Positions 8,469-15,134 of a stretch of DNA of 64,000 nt are shown here, one piece after another. The notes beneath the pieces were generated by a model. It saw only the letters and a list, made by a program, of their open reading frames with translations, searched no databases and was not told where the DNA came from. The stretch lies in assembly GCF_004762095.1 (NCBI RefSeq), contig NZ_SIJH01000012.1:1-64000 (forward strand), read 5' to 3'. Each line of letters begins with the position of its first letter. Position 1 is the stretch's first letter. This stretch comes from Tabrizicola caldifontis. GTDB lineage: Bacteria > Pseudomonadota > Alphaproteobacteria > Rhodobacterales > Rhodobacteraceae. The position numbers and the translations under genes were made by a program.

Positions 8469-8783
8469 TCAGATCTCGCTCAGCAGCTGGGCCTTGGCCA
8501 CGGGCATCAGCTCCTTCAGCTTAGCGCGCACCTCGTCGGCGCTGGCCTTGCCGGCCAGATCGGCGACGACCTTGCGCACCACGTCCTCATCGCCGGCTTC
8601 CTCGAAATCGGCTTCGACGACCTGCATGGCGTAGGCCGTGGCTTCGTCGCCGGTCTTGCCCATCAGTTCCGCTGCCCAAAGTCCGACCAGCTTGTTGCGC
8701 CGCGCCTCGGCACGGAACTGCATTTCGCTGTCATGGGCGAACTTGGCCTCGAAGGCATGCTCGCGTTCGTCGAAGGTGGTCAT
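8469..8783 (-). CDS. F1-ATPase inhibitor subunit zeta (DUF1476)
   Basis: 104-residue, highly charged helical protein matching DUF1476, the alphaproteobacterial ATP synthase inhibitor zeta described in Paracoccus denitrificans. It binds F1 and blocks ATP hydrolysis, its N-terminal segment entering the catalytic interface. The N-terminal TTFDEREHAFEAKFAHD and the RRNKLVGLWAAE stretch are hallmarks. It is a single gene, divergent from purC, closed by a stem-loop. The ATG at 8783 follows GGGGGAG. Confidence 0.9.
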   Translation of the reverse strand: MTTFDEREHAFEAKFAHDSEMQFRAEARRNKLVGLWAAELMGKTGDEATAYAMQVVEADFEEAGDEDVVRKVVADLAGKASADEVRAKLKELMPVAKAQLLSEI

Positions 8784-8865
8784 GGGCTCCCCCGGGCATG
8801 GACTGTTTGTCCCTCATATGCCCCTCGACCGGCCCTGCCGCAAGCCCCCTTCTCCCCCTCGCGCC

Positions 8866-8894
8866 TTGCGACAGGGCGACCCATGGACTATAGG
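8866..8894 (+). promoter_or_regulatory. Predicted sigma70-type promoter of purC
   Basis: TTGCGA (8866-8871) and TATAGG (8889-8894) are separated by exactly 17 bases and lie about 60 bases upstream of the purC start. Both boxes keep the most conserved positions. The reading is by eye only. Confidence 0.5.
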
Positions 8895-8914
8895 CCAAGG
8901 GAACACCCCCCACG

Positions 8915-8940
8915 GGGTCCCCTACCCTTTTGCGGGACCC
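8915..8940 (+). promoter_or_regulatory. Hairpin in the purC leader
   Basis: GGGTCCC (8915-8921) pairs perfectly with GGGACCC (8934-8940) around a 12-base loop, between the predicted promoter and the purC ribosome site (ACGGAG). It ends only 15 bases before the ATG, close enough to affect ribosome access. It matches no purine riboswitch I know, and there is no T-run to make it a terminator. Confidence 0.35.
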
Positions 8941-8955
8941 TGAAACGGAGACGGC

Positions 8956-9708
8956 ATGGCACGGCGCAAGAAGGTTTACGAAGGCAAGGCCAAGATCCTT
9001 TACGAAGGCCCGGAACCTGGCACGCTGATTCAGTATTTCAAGGACGACAGCGCCCCCACCGTAGCAGCCCCGGCCACGCTGGAGGGCAAGGGGGTGCTGA
9101 ACAACCGCCTGTCGGAATTCTTCATGTCCGGTCTGAACCAGATCGGGGTACCCACGCATTTCATCCGCCGGCTGAACATGCGTGAACAGCTGGTGCGGAT
9201 GGCCGAGATCATTCCGCTGGAAGTCATCGTGCGCAACTTTGCCGCAGGACCGATGACCGCGCGGCTGGGCATCCCGGAAGGCACGCAGCTGCCCCGCCCG
9301 ATCGTGGAATACTACTATAAGGATCCACGGCTGAACTCTCCGATGGTCGCAGAAGAGCATATCGTTGCCTTTGGCTGGGCCAGCCAGCAGGATCTTGACG
9401 ACATCGTGGCGCTGGCCTTGCGGGTGAATGACTTCCTTTCCGGCGTGATGATGGGCGTCGGCATTCGCCTGGCAGACTTCAAGATCGAGGTCGGCCGCAT
9501 CTGGGAAGGCGATTTCATGCGTCTGATCGTCGCCGACGAGATCAGCCCCGATAGCTGCCGGCTGTGGGACATGCGCCTTCCCGAGCGCCCTGACGGAACA
9601 GTGCCAGACCCGCAGCCACTGGCTGATGTCTATACCGAACTAGCGCGTCGCCTGGGTGTGCTGCCCTCGAACGTCACGCATACGACAAAGCCCACCCTGA
9701 TCAACTGA
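8956..9708 (+). CDS. purC: SAICAR synthetase (phosphoribosylaminoimidazole-succinocarboxamide synthase)
   Basis: 250-residue cytosolic enzyme of purine synthesis that joins aspartate to CAIR with ATP to make SAICAR. Seen: the N-terminal [12 protein letters not shown] nucleotide-binding segment, [10 protein letters not shown], and the signatures DFKIEVGR and [13 protein letters not shown] in the second half. Length is normal. The ATG has a GGAG ribosome site. An MFS transporter gene follows on the same strand and then purS. Confidence 0.96.
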   Translation: MARRKKVYEGKAKILYEGPEPGTLIQYFKDDSAPTVAAPATLEGKGVLNNRLSEFFMSGLNQIGVPTHFIRRLNMREQLVRMAEIIPLEVIVRNFAAGPMTARLGIPEGTQLPRPIVEYYYKDPRLNSPMVAEEHIVAFGWASQQDLDDIVALALRVNDFLSGVMMGVGIRLADFKIEVGRIWEGDFMRLIVADEISPDSCRLWDMRLPERPDGTVPDPQPLADVYTELARRLGVLPSNVTHTTKPTLIN

Positions 9709-9804
9709 GGGCGCAGACCGAAATCGCGTTTTCGGGCATCAGGGCCTTGTCCCCGTGCGGACCGGGCCAGGATCTGCGGCGTCAAAATACCGGAAAGCCC
9801 CGGA

Positions 9805-11061
9805 ATGACCGACTATATCGCCTTCCTCCGCCAGAACCTGCGCTGGCTGATGGCCGGCTTCCTGCTGACCTGGGCCTCGAGCTTCGGCCAGACCTTCTTC
9901 ATCTCGGTCTTTGCCGGAGAGATTCGCGCGGCCTTCGACCTGTCACACGGGGCTTGGGGCGCGCTTTATGCCGGGGCCACGATGGCCTCGGCGGCGGTGA
10001 TGATCTACTCGGGCGGGCTGACCGACCGGTTCCGGGTGCGGCACATCTCGCTGGTGATCCTTTGCGGGCTGGCGGCTTCGTCGCTGCTGATGGCCACGGC
10101 GCCGGCGGTCTGGATGCTTTGGGTCGCGGTGTTCCTGATGCGGCTGACGGGTCAGGGCATGATGGGCCATACAGCCATGGTCGCCATGTCGCGCTGGTTC
10201 GCGGCAAGTCGCGGGCGGGCAGTCGCCTTTGCCGGGCTTGGCGTTGCAGCGGGAGAGGCGCTTTTGCCGATCACCGCCGCCAGCCTGATGTTGCTGATCG
10301 ACTGGCGCAGCCTGTGGCTTCTGGCGGGGCTGGTGCCGATCGTGCTGATGCCGGTGCTTCACGTGCTGCTGCGGCAGGAACGAACGCCACAAAGCTTTGC
10401 CGCCGAACAGCATTCGACCGGCATGGGCGGGCGGCACTGGACGCGGGGCGAGGTCCTGCGCCACTGGCTGTTCTGGCTGCTGGTTCCGGCAATCCTGGGG
10501 CCGCCGGCATGGATCACCGCCTTCTTCTTCCACCAGGTTCACCTGGCCGAGGTGAAGGGCTGGGCCCATGTCACGCTTGTCGCGCTCTTCCCTGTGTTCA
10601 CCATTTCGGGCATTGCCAGCATGCTGGCCACCGGATGGGCTGTGGACCGCTTTGGCGCGGCCCGGCTGGTGCCGGTCTATCTTTTGCCGCTGGCCCTGGG
10701 GTATCTGGCCATCGCCCATGCGACGACACCGGGCGCGGCCGCCGCAGCGATGGTGCTTATGGGGCTCTCGGTCGGGGCGAATGCAACGCTTTCCACTGCG
10801 ATCTGGGCCGAGTTCTTCGGCAACGCCCATCTGGGCCGGATCCGGGCGATGACGGGCGCAGTCATGGTGCTGGGCAGCGCGATCGGACCCGGCGTGACCG
10901 GCCTGCTGATCGATGCGGGGCACGACCTGCCCGAACAGGCAGGCTGGATCGCGGGATATTTCCTGCTTGCGGCAGTGCTGGCCGGCAGCGGTGCCCTTGT
11001 CGCGCAGCGGTTGCTTCTGGCGGATGACGCGGGTCTTGCCCCCTGCGCGCCCCTTCGCTAA
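9805..11061 (+). CDS. Major facilitator superfamily transporter
   Basis: 418-residue protein with about 12 hydrophobic segments in two halves joined by a polar loop near residues 190-215. The MFS loop 2-3 motif appears as GGLTDRFRVRH (about residues 70-80), and a related GWAVDRFGAARL is repeated in the second half, as expected from the internal duplication. The substrate cannot be told. It lies between purC and purS on their strand, 31 bases before purS, so co-transcription is likely. A role in purine or nucleoside movement is only a guess from position. Confidence 0.85.
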   Translation: MTDYIAFLRQNLRWLMAGFLLTWASSFGQTFFISVFAGEIRAAFDLSHGAWGALYAGATMASAAVMIYSGGLTDRFRVRHISLVILCGLAASSLLMATAPAVWMLWVAVFLMRLTGQGMMGHTAMVAMSRWFAASRGRAVAFAGLGVAAGEALLPITAASLMLLIDWRSLWLLAGLVPIVLMPVLHVLLRQERTPQSFAAEQHSTGMGGRHWTRGEVLRHWLFWLLVPAILGPPAWITAFFFHQVHLAEVKGWAHVTLVALFPVFTISGIASMLATGWAVDRFGAARLVPVYLLPLALGYLAIAHATTPGAAAAAMVLMGLSVGANATLSTAIWAEFFGNAHLGRIRAMTGAVMVLGSAIGPGVTGLLIDAGHDLPEQAGWIAGYFLLAAVLAGSGALVAQRLLLADDAGLAPCAPLR

Positions 11062-11092
11062 GGACGAGCAACCCACTGCGCCGGAGGCCCCG

Positions 11093-11332
11093 ATGAAAGC
11101 TCGTGTCACCGTCATGCTGAAGAACGGCGTCCTTGACCCGCAGGGCGAGGCCGTGCGCCATGCGCTGGGGTCTCTGGGGTTCCAAGGCGTGACCGGCGTC
11201 CGCCAAGGCAAGGTGATCGAACTCGACCTGGCCGAGACCGACGTTGCGAAGGCCGAAGCCGAGGTAAAGGCGATGTGCGAGAAGCTGCTCGCCAATACCG
11301 TGATCGAAAGCTACCGGATCGAGCTGCTCTGA
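11093..11332 (+). CDS. purS: FGAM synthase subunit PurS
   Basis: 79-residue small subunit of phosphoribosylformylglycinamidine synthase. With PurL and the glutaminase PurQ it forms the complex for the fourth step of purine synthesis, PurS bridging the two. The MKARVTVMLKNGVLDPQGEAV start and the CEKLLANTVIE C-terminal segment are typical. GGAG lies upstream of the ATG at 11093. Unusually, purQ is not adjacent but about 10 kb away on the other strand. Confidence 0.93.
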   Translation: MKARVTVMLKNGVLDPQGEAVRHALGSLGFQGVTGVRQGKVIELDLAETDVAKAEAEVKAMCEKLLANTVIESYRIELL

Positions 11333-11346
11333 CCGCAGCCGCCCTG

Positions 11347-12702
11347 TCAGGGCATCAGATCGGCGTCGTCCCGACGCGTGACCCGCAACCAGATCCCGTC
11401 TTGCGCCCGAACCGTAAGATGTGCCACCGGCACCGGAACCCGGTCGGGCAGCGCCTGGAAGTGATAGGCGCGGATCAGATGTGCCAGCATCAGCGTGCCT
11501 TCCAGCATCGCGAAACCTGCGCCGGGGCAGACGCGCGGGCCGCGCGAAAATGGCAGATAGCCATCCCGTGCCGCATCGCGTGTCTCGCCTGACCAACGGT
11601 CGGGATCGAAATCGTCCGGCCGGTCCCAGATGCGTTCGTGCCGATGCAGATGCCAGGGGCTGATGACAACCTGCGCCCCGGATTTCACCAGCCTGCCGCG
11701 GAAATCCTCTTCCGCCACCGTTTCGCGCACCATCATCGGCACGGGGGGATAAAGGCGCAGCGCCTCGCGAAATACATCGCGCGTGTAGCGCAGTTGCCCC
11801 AACGTGCCGAATTCTGGCCGCAGGGCCGCCGCCTCTGATGCGACCCGCGCCTGAGCCTCGGGATGCGTGGCCAGAAGATACAGCGCCCAAGCCAGAGCAG
11901 AGGCGCTGGTCTCGTGTCCGGCAAGAAAGAAGATCGCCACCTGGTCGACCATTTCCGCGGTTGCAAAGGGCGCCCCGGTCACCGGATCGGGCGTGGTCAT
12001 GATTCTCGTCGCCAGATCCACGGGTGCGGTTCCTGCCGCAATCGCTGCCGCACGTTCGGCCGTCAGCGCGGAAATCAGCTCCCGGATCACCCGGGCCGAG
12101 CGCAGCGTCGCCCGCCGGTGCAGCCGCGGCATCCAGCGCGGCAGGGGCAGGAAGGCGCCCAGGTTCAGGATCGGGGCGCTGCGCTGATAGGCGCGGAATT
12201 CGTGAAACACGGCCTGTGCCACCCGGTCCTCAATCGGGATCGAGAAAAGCGTGCGGAAGATCACATCCGCTGCCGCATGGCTGGCATGAAGCTCAACCTC
12301 GACCTCGCCCTCGGTCATGCGTGCGACGGCGGCCTCGCTGGCCGCCCAGATCGCAGGAAAAGCCTCCTTCAGCCGGCCGCCCTCGAAGGCCGGGTCGATG
12401 ATCCGGCGCTGGTGAAGCCATTCATCGCCATTGGTGACGAAGACCGACCGGCCGAGCAGCGGGCGCAGCCCTTCGGTCACCCGGTCCGATTTCGGAAAGT
12501 CGGCGGGCCGGTCATCCAGCACGCGCCGCACCAGCGCCGGGTCGTTGCACAGATAGCTGCGGAAGAACGGCGTGCGGAATTCGGCCATCCACGCCCGGTA
12601 TAGCCGCGCCGGCTGAGCCGACAGGATGTCGCGGCGGAAAAGCCGCAGATAGTCCCAGAGCGGGACGCGATCCTTGCGCGGTTCCGGCTTGGGCGGCCTC
12701 AA
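11347..12702 (-). CDS. Cytochrome P450
   Basis: 451-residue heme monooxygenase. Seen: the I-helix oxygen-activation motif AGHETSAS, the K-helix ExxR as EALR followed by LYPPVP, and the heme loop FSRGPRVCPG with the iron-ligating thiolate at Cys392. No N-terminal anchor is visible, so it is probably soluble and needs a separate ferredoxin or reductase, none of which is nearby. Substrate unknown; the pattern is closer to fatty-acid and alkane-type P450s than to camphor-type. Its ATG overlaps the stop of the membrane hydrolase gene by 4 bases, so the two are coupled. Confidence 0.92.
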   Translation of the reverse strand: MRPPKPEPRKDRVPLWDYLRLFRRDILSAQPARLYRAWMAEFRTPFFRSYLCNDPALVRRVLDDRPADFPKSDRVTEGLRPLLGRSVFVTNGDEWLHQRRIIDPAFEGGRLKEAFPAIWAASEAAVARMTEGEVEVELHASHAAADVIFRTLFSIPIEDRVAQAVFHEFRAYQRSAPILNLGAFLPLPRWMPRLHRRATLRSARVIRELISALTAERAAAIAAGTAPVDLATRIMTTPDPVTGAPFATAEMVDQVAIFFLAGHETSASALAWALYLLATHPEAQARVASEAAALRPEFGTLGQLRYTRDVFREALRLYPPVPMMVRETVAEEDFRGRLVKSGAQVVISPWHLHRHERIWDRPDDFDPDRWSGETRDAARDGYLPFSRGPRVCPGAGFAMLEGTLMLAHLIRAYHFQALPDRVPVPVAHLTVRAQDGIWLRVTRRDDADLMP

Positions 12703-13940
12703 GCCATGTCCCTGTATGGGCTGCAGGCCTGCGCGACCCGTCCGGGCGAGGGTCTGCGCCCCGCGTAGCGTTCGGCCAGTGTCAGGGGCCCGGCGGTGAT
12801 GCGAAAATAGTCGTAGTCGCCGGGCTGGTCAAAGGCACAGAGATACTGGAAATGCAGCCGGAAGAAGCGCCGCTTCAAGTGTTGCCAGCGTTCGGGGCTC
12901 AGCGTCTGGCTGAAGGCGGCCGAGATCACCAGCGGCCAGCGCTGACCTTTAGTCGCCATGCCGCTGACCGCGACCGGATCGCACAATGCGAAACAGCAGC
13001 CATCCCCGGGCGCAGAGACATCGACCCAGGTCAGTTCCTGGCGCTGCGACAGGAAAAGCAGATCGCCCCGCAACTTCCGCGCTTCGGGCAGGAAGGACGC
13101 CATCGGCACCACCTGGCCAAGCGACAGGAACCCCAGCGACGGGCCCGGCGGCACGCCTTCGCGGATCAGGTCGGCCAGCACGCTGACCGCCAGATGCACG
13201 CCCGAGGAATGGCCTACGACCAGAACCTCGTCCACCCCGCTTTCCATGGCAGCGCGAACGCGCCCGCGAAACTGCGCCAGCCTGTCAGCCAGTGCCGCCG
13301 GATAGGCCCCACGGGCAACCGCCGTATAGGCATAATCGTGCATGAGGTAATAGACGAAAAGCCTGCGGTCGATCCGGCGAAAGCCTTCCAGCACCGCAAA
13401 TCCCACGGCAAGGGCCAGCCCCAGGCCTGCCCAGCCACCTCCGGCAAGCCGCGCCACGATCCACCCCGCCAGCATCGCAACCAGTGCCTGCCCCGCCAGC
13501 AGCACCGCGGGATAGAGCGCAGCGATCATCGGCCCCTTGCGCAGCCTGAGCAGGCGCCACAGCGCCCCCGATGCCCCATAGACCCATGCCGTCCGAAAGA
13601 ACAGCAGGTAGGTGCCAAGCACCCCCCTCTCCATCGAGGACTTCACCAGATCGGACCAGACCAGAACCTCCATCTCGGCCTCGGCAGCCTGTTCCATGCA
13701 GCTGGTCACGCACCAACCGCCGGCAGTGCCCGGTCGCGCCCGGATCGCAAGCTCGTATCCCGAAATCGCGGCCTGTGCCGCGCCCTCCTTGCGGTACAGT
13801 TCGCGATATCTGCGCGGAGGAAAGGGGTCATAGCCGGGCACATAAAGGACATGGCGCCGGAAGACACCCGTTCCTTCGCCGATCCCGTTGCCCGACTTCA
13901 CGCCCGACCTGCCCCGTCTGCCATGCCCCAGCTTACCCAT
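12699..13940 (-). CDS. Membrane-associated alpha/beta-hydrolase-like protein
   Basis: 413-residue protein. After a basic N-terminus, VLYVPGYDPFPPRRY resembles the first strand and oxyanion region of lipases. Two hydrophobic segments (about residues 138-160 and 168-186) could anchor it in the membrane. The nucleophile elbow is GHSSG with Ser245, preceded by EVLVVGHSSG. I do not recognise a named family; an esterase or lipase acting at the membrane is inferred. It lies between ccdA and P450, ending in a 4-base overlap with the P450 start, and starts 20 bases after the ccdA stop. The start at 13940 has only a weak ribosome site. Confidence 0.65.
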   Translation of the reverse strand: MGKLGHGRRGRSGVKSGNGIGEGTGVFRRHVLYVPGYDPFPPRRYRELYRKEGAAQAAISGYELAIRARPGTAGGWCVTSCMEQAAEAEMEVLVWSDLVKSSMERGVLGTYLLFFRTAWVYGASGALWRLLRLRKGPMIAALYPAVLLAGQALVAMLAGWIVARLAGGGWAGLGLALAVGFAVLEGFRRIDRRLFVYYLMHDYAYTAVARGAYPAALADRLAQFRGRVRAAMESGVDEVLVVGHSSGVHLAVSVLADLIREGVPPGPSLGFLSLGQVVPMASFLPEARKLRGDLLFLSQRQELTWVDVSAPGDGCCFALCDPVAVSGMATKGQRWPLVISAAFSQTLSPERWQHLKRRFFRLHFQYLCAFDQPGDYDYFRITAGPLTLAERYAGRRPSPGRVAQACSPYRDMA

Positions 13941-13960
13941 CGGCGGGCGCCAAGGAAGCC

Positions 13961-14719
13961 TCAGCCGGGCAGAGGCAGACCCAGATATTCATAGGTTTCC
14001 AGCATCCAGTAGCTGAAATCGGTGAAGGCCCCGGTCACCAGCGCCAGACCGACGCCGATCAGCAGGGCGCCCATAAGCCGCTCGATCAGCTTCATGTGCC
14101 GCTTCAGCCTTGCCAGCAGGGACATCGATCGCTCGATGAAGATCGCCGCCAGAAGAAATGGCAGACCCAGGCCCAAGGCATAGACGCCCAGCAACAGGGT
14201 TCCGCGTTCCATGCTGCCCTCCTGCGCGGCCAGAGACAGGATCGCCCCCAGTTGCGGGCCGATGCAGGGCGTCCAGCCGAAGGCGAAGGCCAGGCCCAGC
14301 ACATAGGCACCAAGGGCAGATCCGCCCCGGTCGCCTGCATCCAGCCGCATCTCACGGTCGAGGATCCCGATGCGGAACAGGCCCAGGAAATGCAGACCGA
14401 AAACGATGATGACAATACCCGAGATCCGCGCCAGCAGCAGCTGGTTCTGCAGCACGAAACTGCCGAAAGCCGAAGCGGTGAACCCCAGAAGCAGGAAGAT
14501 CGTGGACAGGCCGAGAACGAAGAACAGCGCCGGCAGGATCACCCGGCGCCGTGCGGCACCCTGCACGGTCATCTCGCCCATGCTGATCCCGCCCATGTAG
14601 GCCAGATAGGGCGGCACGATCGGCAGGACGCAGGGGCTGAGGAACGACAGGACACCGGCCGCAAGCGCAACCAGCATCGCGGGCAGAAGGGCAGCGTCGA
14701 TGATCTCGATTCCAAACAT
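13961..14719 (-). CDS. ccdA: CcdA-family cytochrome c biogenesis / thiol-disulfide transmembrane protein
   Basis: About 252 residues with six hydrophobic segments. CcdA passes electrons from cytoplasmic thioredoxin through a membrane Cys pair to periplasmic acceptors, reducing apocytochrome c or other targets. The two key cysteines sit in LSPCVLP (first helix) and GWTPCIGP (fourth helix). I chose the ATG at 14719 (MFGIEI), preceded by GAAGAA, over an upstream ATG at 14761 with no ribosome site. It is the first gene of a reverse operon with the membrane hydrolase and P450, not beside other cytochrome c maturation genes. Confidence 0.88.
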   Translation of the reverse strand: MFGIEIIDAALLPAMLVALAAGVLSFLSPCVLPIVPPYLAYMGGISMGEMTVQGAARRRVILPALFFVLGLSTIFLLLGFTASAFGSFVLQNQLLLARISGIVIIVFGLHFLGLFRIGILDREMRLDAGDRGGSALGAYVLGLAFAFGWTPCIGPQLGAILSLAAQEGSMERGTLLLGVYALGLGLPFLLAAIFIERSMSLLARLKRHMKLIERLMGALLIGVGLALVTGAFTDFSYWMLETYEYLGLPLPG

Positions 14720-14830
14720 GTTCTTCGCGAAATAGCGGCTTTGCAGCCCCGCGTCACGCATTCAGGGCGTCACATCCCCGTGGCCCGGCTGAAACCTTGC
14801 CGCGAGGCCCTTCCCCGGCTAAACGGCCGC

Positions 14831-15061
14831 ATGGCCGATTGGGACGAACTTCTGGATTGCGAGGGGCTGCTTTGCCCCCTGCCCGTTCTGCGCGCACGCA
14901 AGCGGCTTGCGGCCTTGGCGTCCGGCACCGTCTTGTGCGTTCGCACAACCGATGCGATGGCCAGGATCGACATGCCCCATTTCTGCGCCGAGGCCGGCCA
15001 CTGCTATCTGGAAACCAGGGATGAAGGGGCCGTCACCCTGCATCTGATCCGTCGCGGATGA
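14831..15061 (+). CDS. TusA-family sulfur carrier
   Basis: 76-residue protein with the TusA signature LDCEGLLCPLPVLRARK. The catalytic Cys15 in the CPxP motif accepts persulfide sulfur. Family members pass sulfur to tRNA thiolation, molybdenum cofactor or sulfur oxidation pathways; which one cannot be told here. Two helices and a small sheet are expected in the cytosol. It is divergent from ccdA by about 110 bases and convergent with rne. Its ribosome site is weak. Confidence 0.85.
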   Translation: MADWDELLDCEGLLCPLPVLRARKRLAALASGTVLCVRTTDAMARIDMPHFCAEAGHCYLETRDEGAVTLHLIRRG

Positions 15062-15068
15062 TCCGATC

Positions 15069-15114
15069 GGACTTCGCCCTCCTGCCGGAAGACCCGGGCA
15101 GGAAGACGAAGTCC
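15069..15114. terminator. Nested inverted repeat between tusA and rne (bidirectional terminator)
   Basis: GGACTTCG (15069-15076) pairs with CGAAGTCC (15107-15114), and inside it CCTGCC (15081-15086) pairs with GGCAGG (15097-15102). The small internal loops are CCCT and AAGA. It fills most of the 73-base gap between two convergent stops, so it can terminate both transcripts. No long T-run is present. Confidence 0.7.
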
Positions 15115-15134
15115 ATGGAAAGTAAGGTCAGGAC

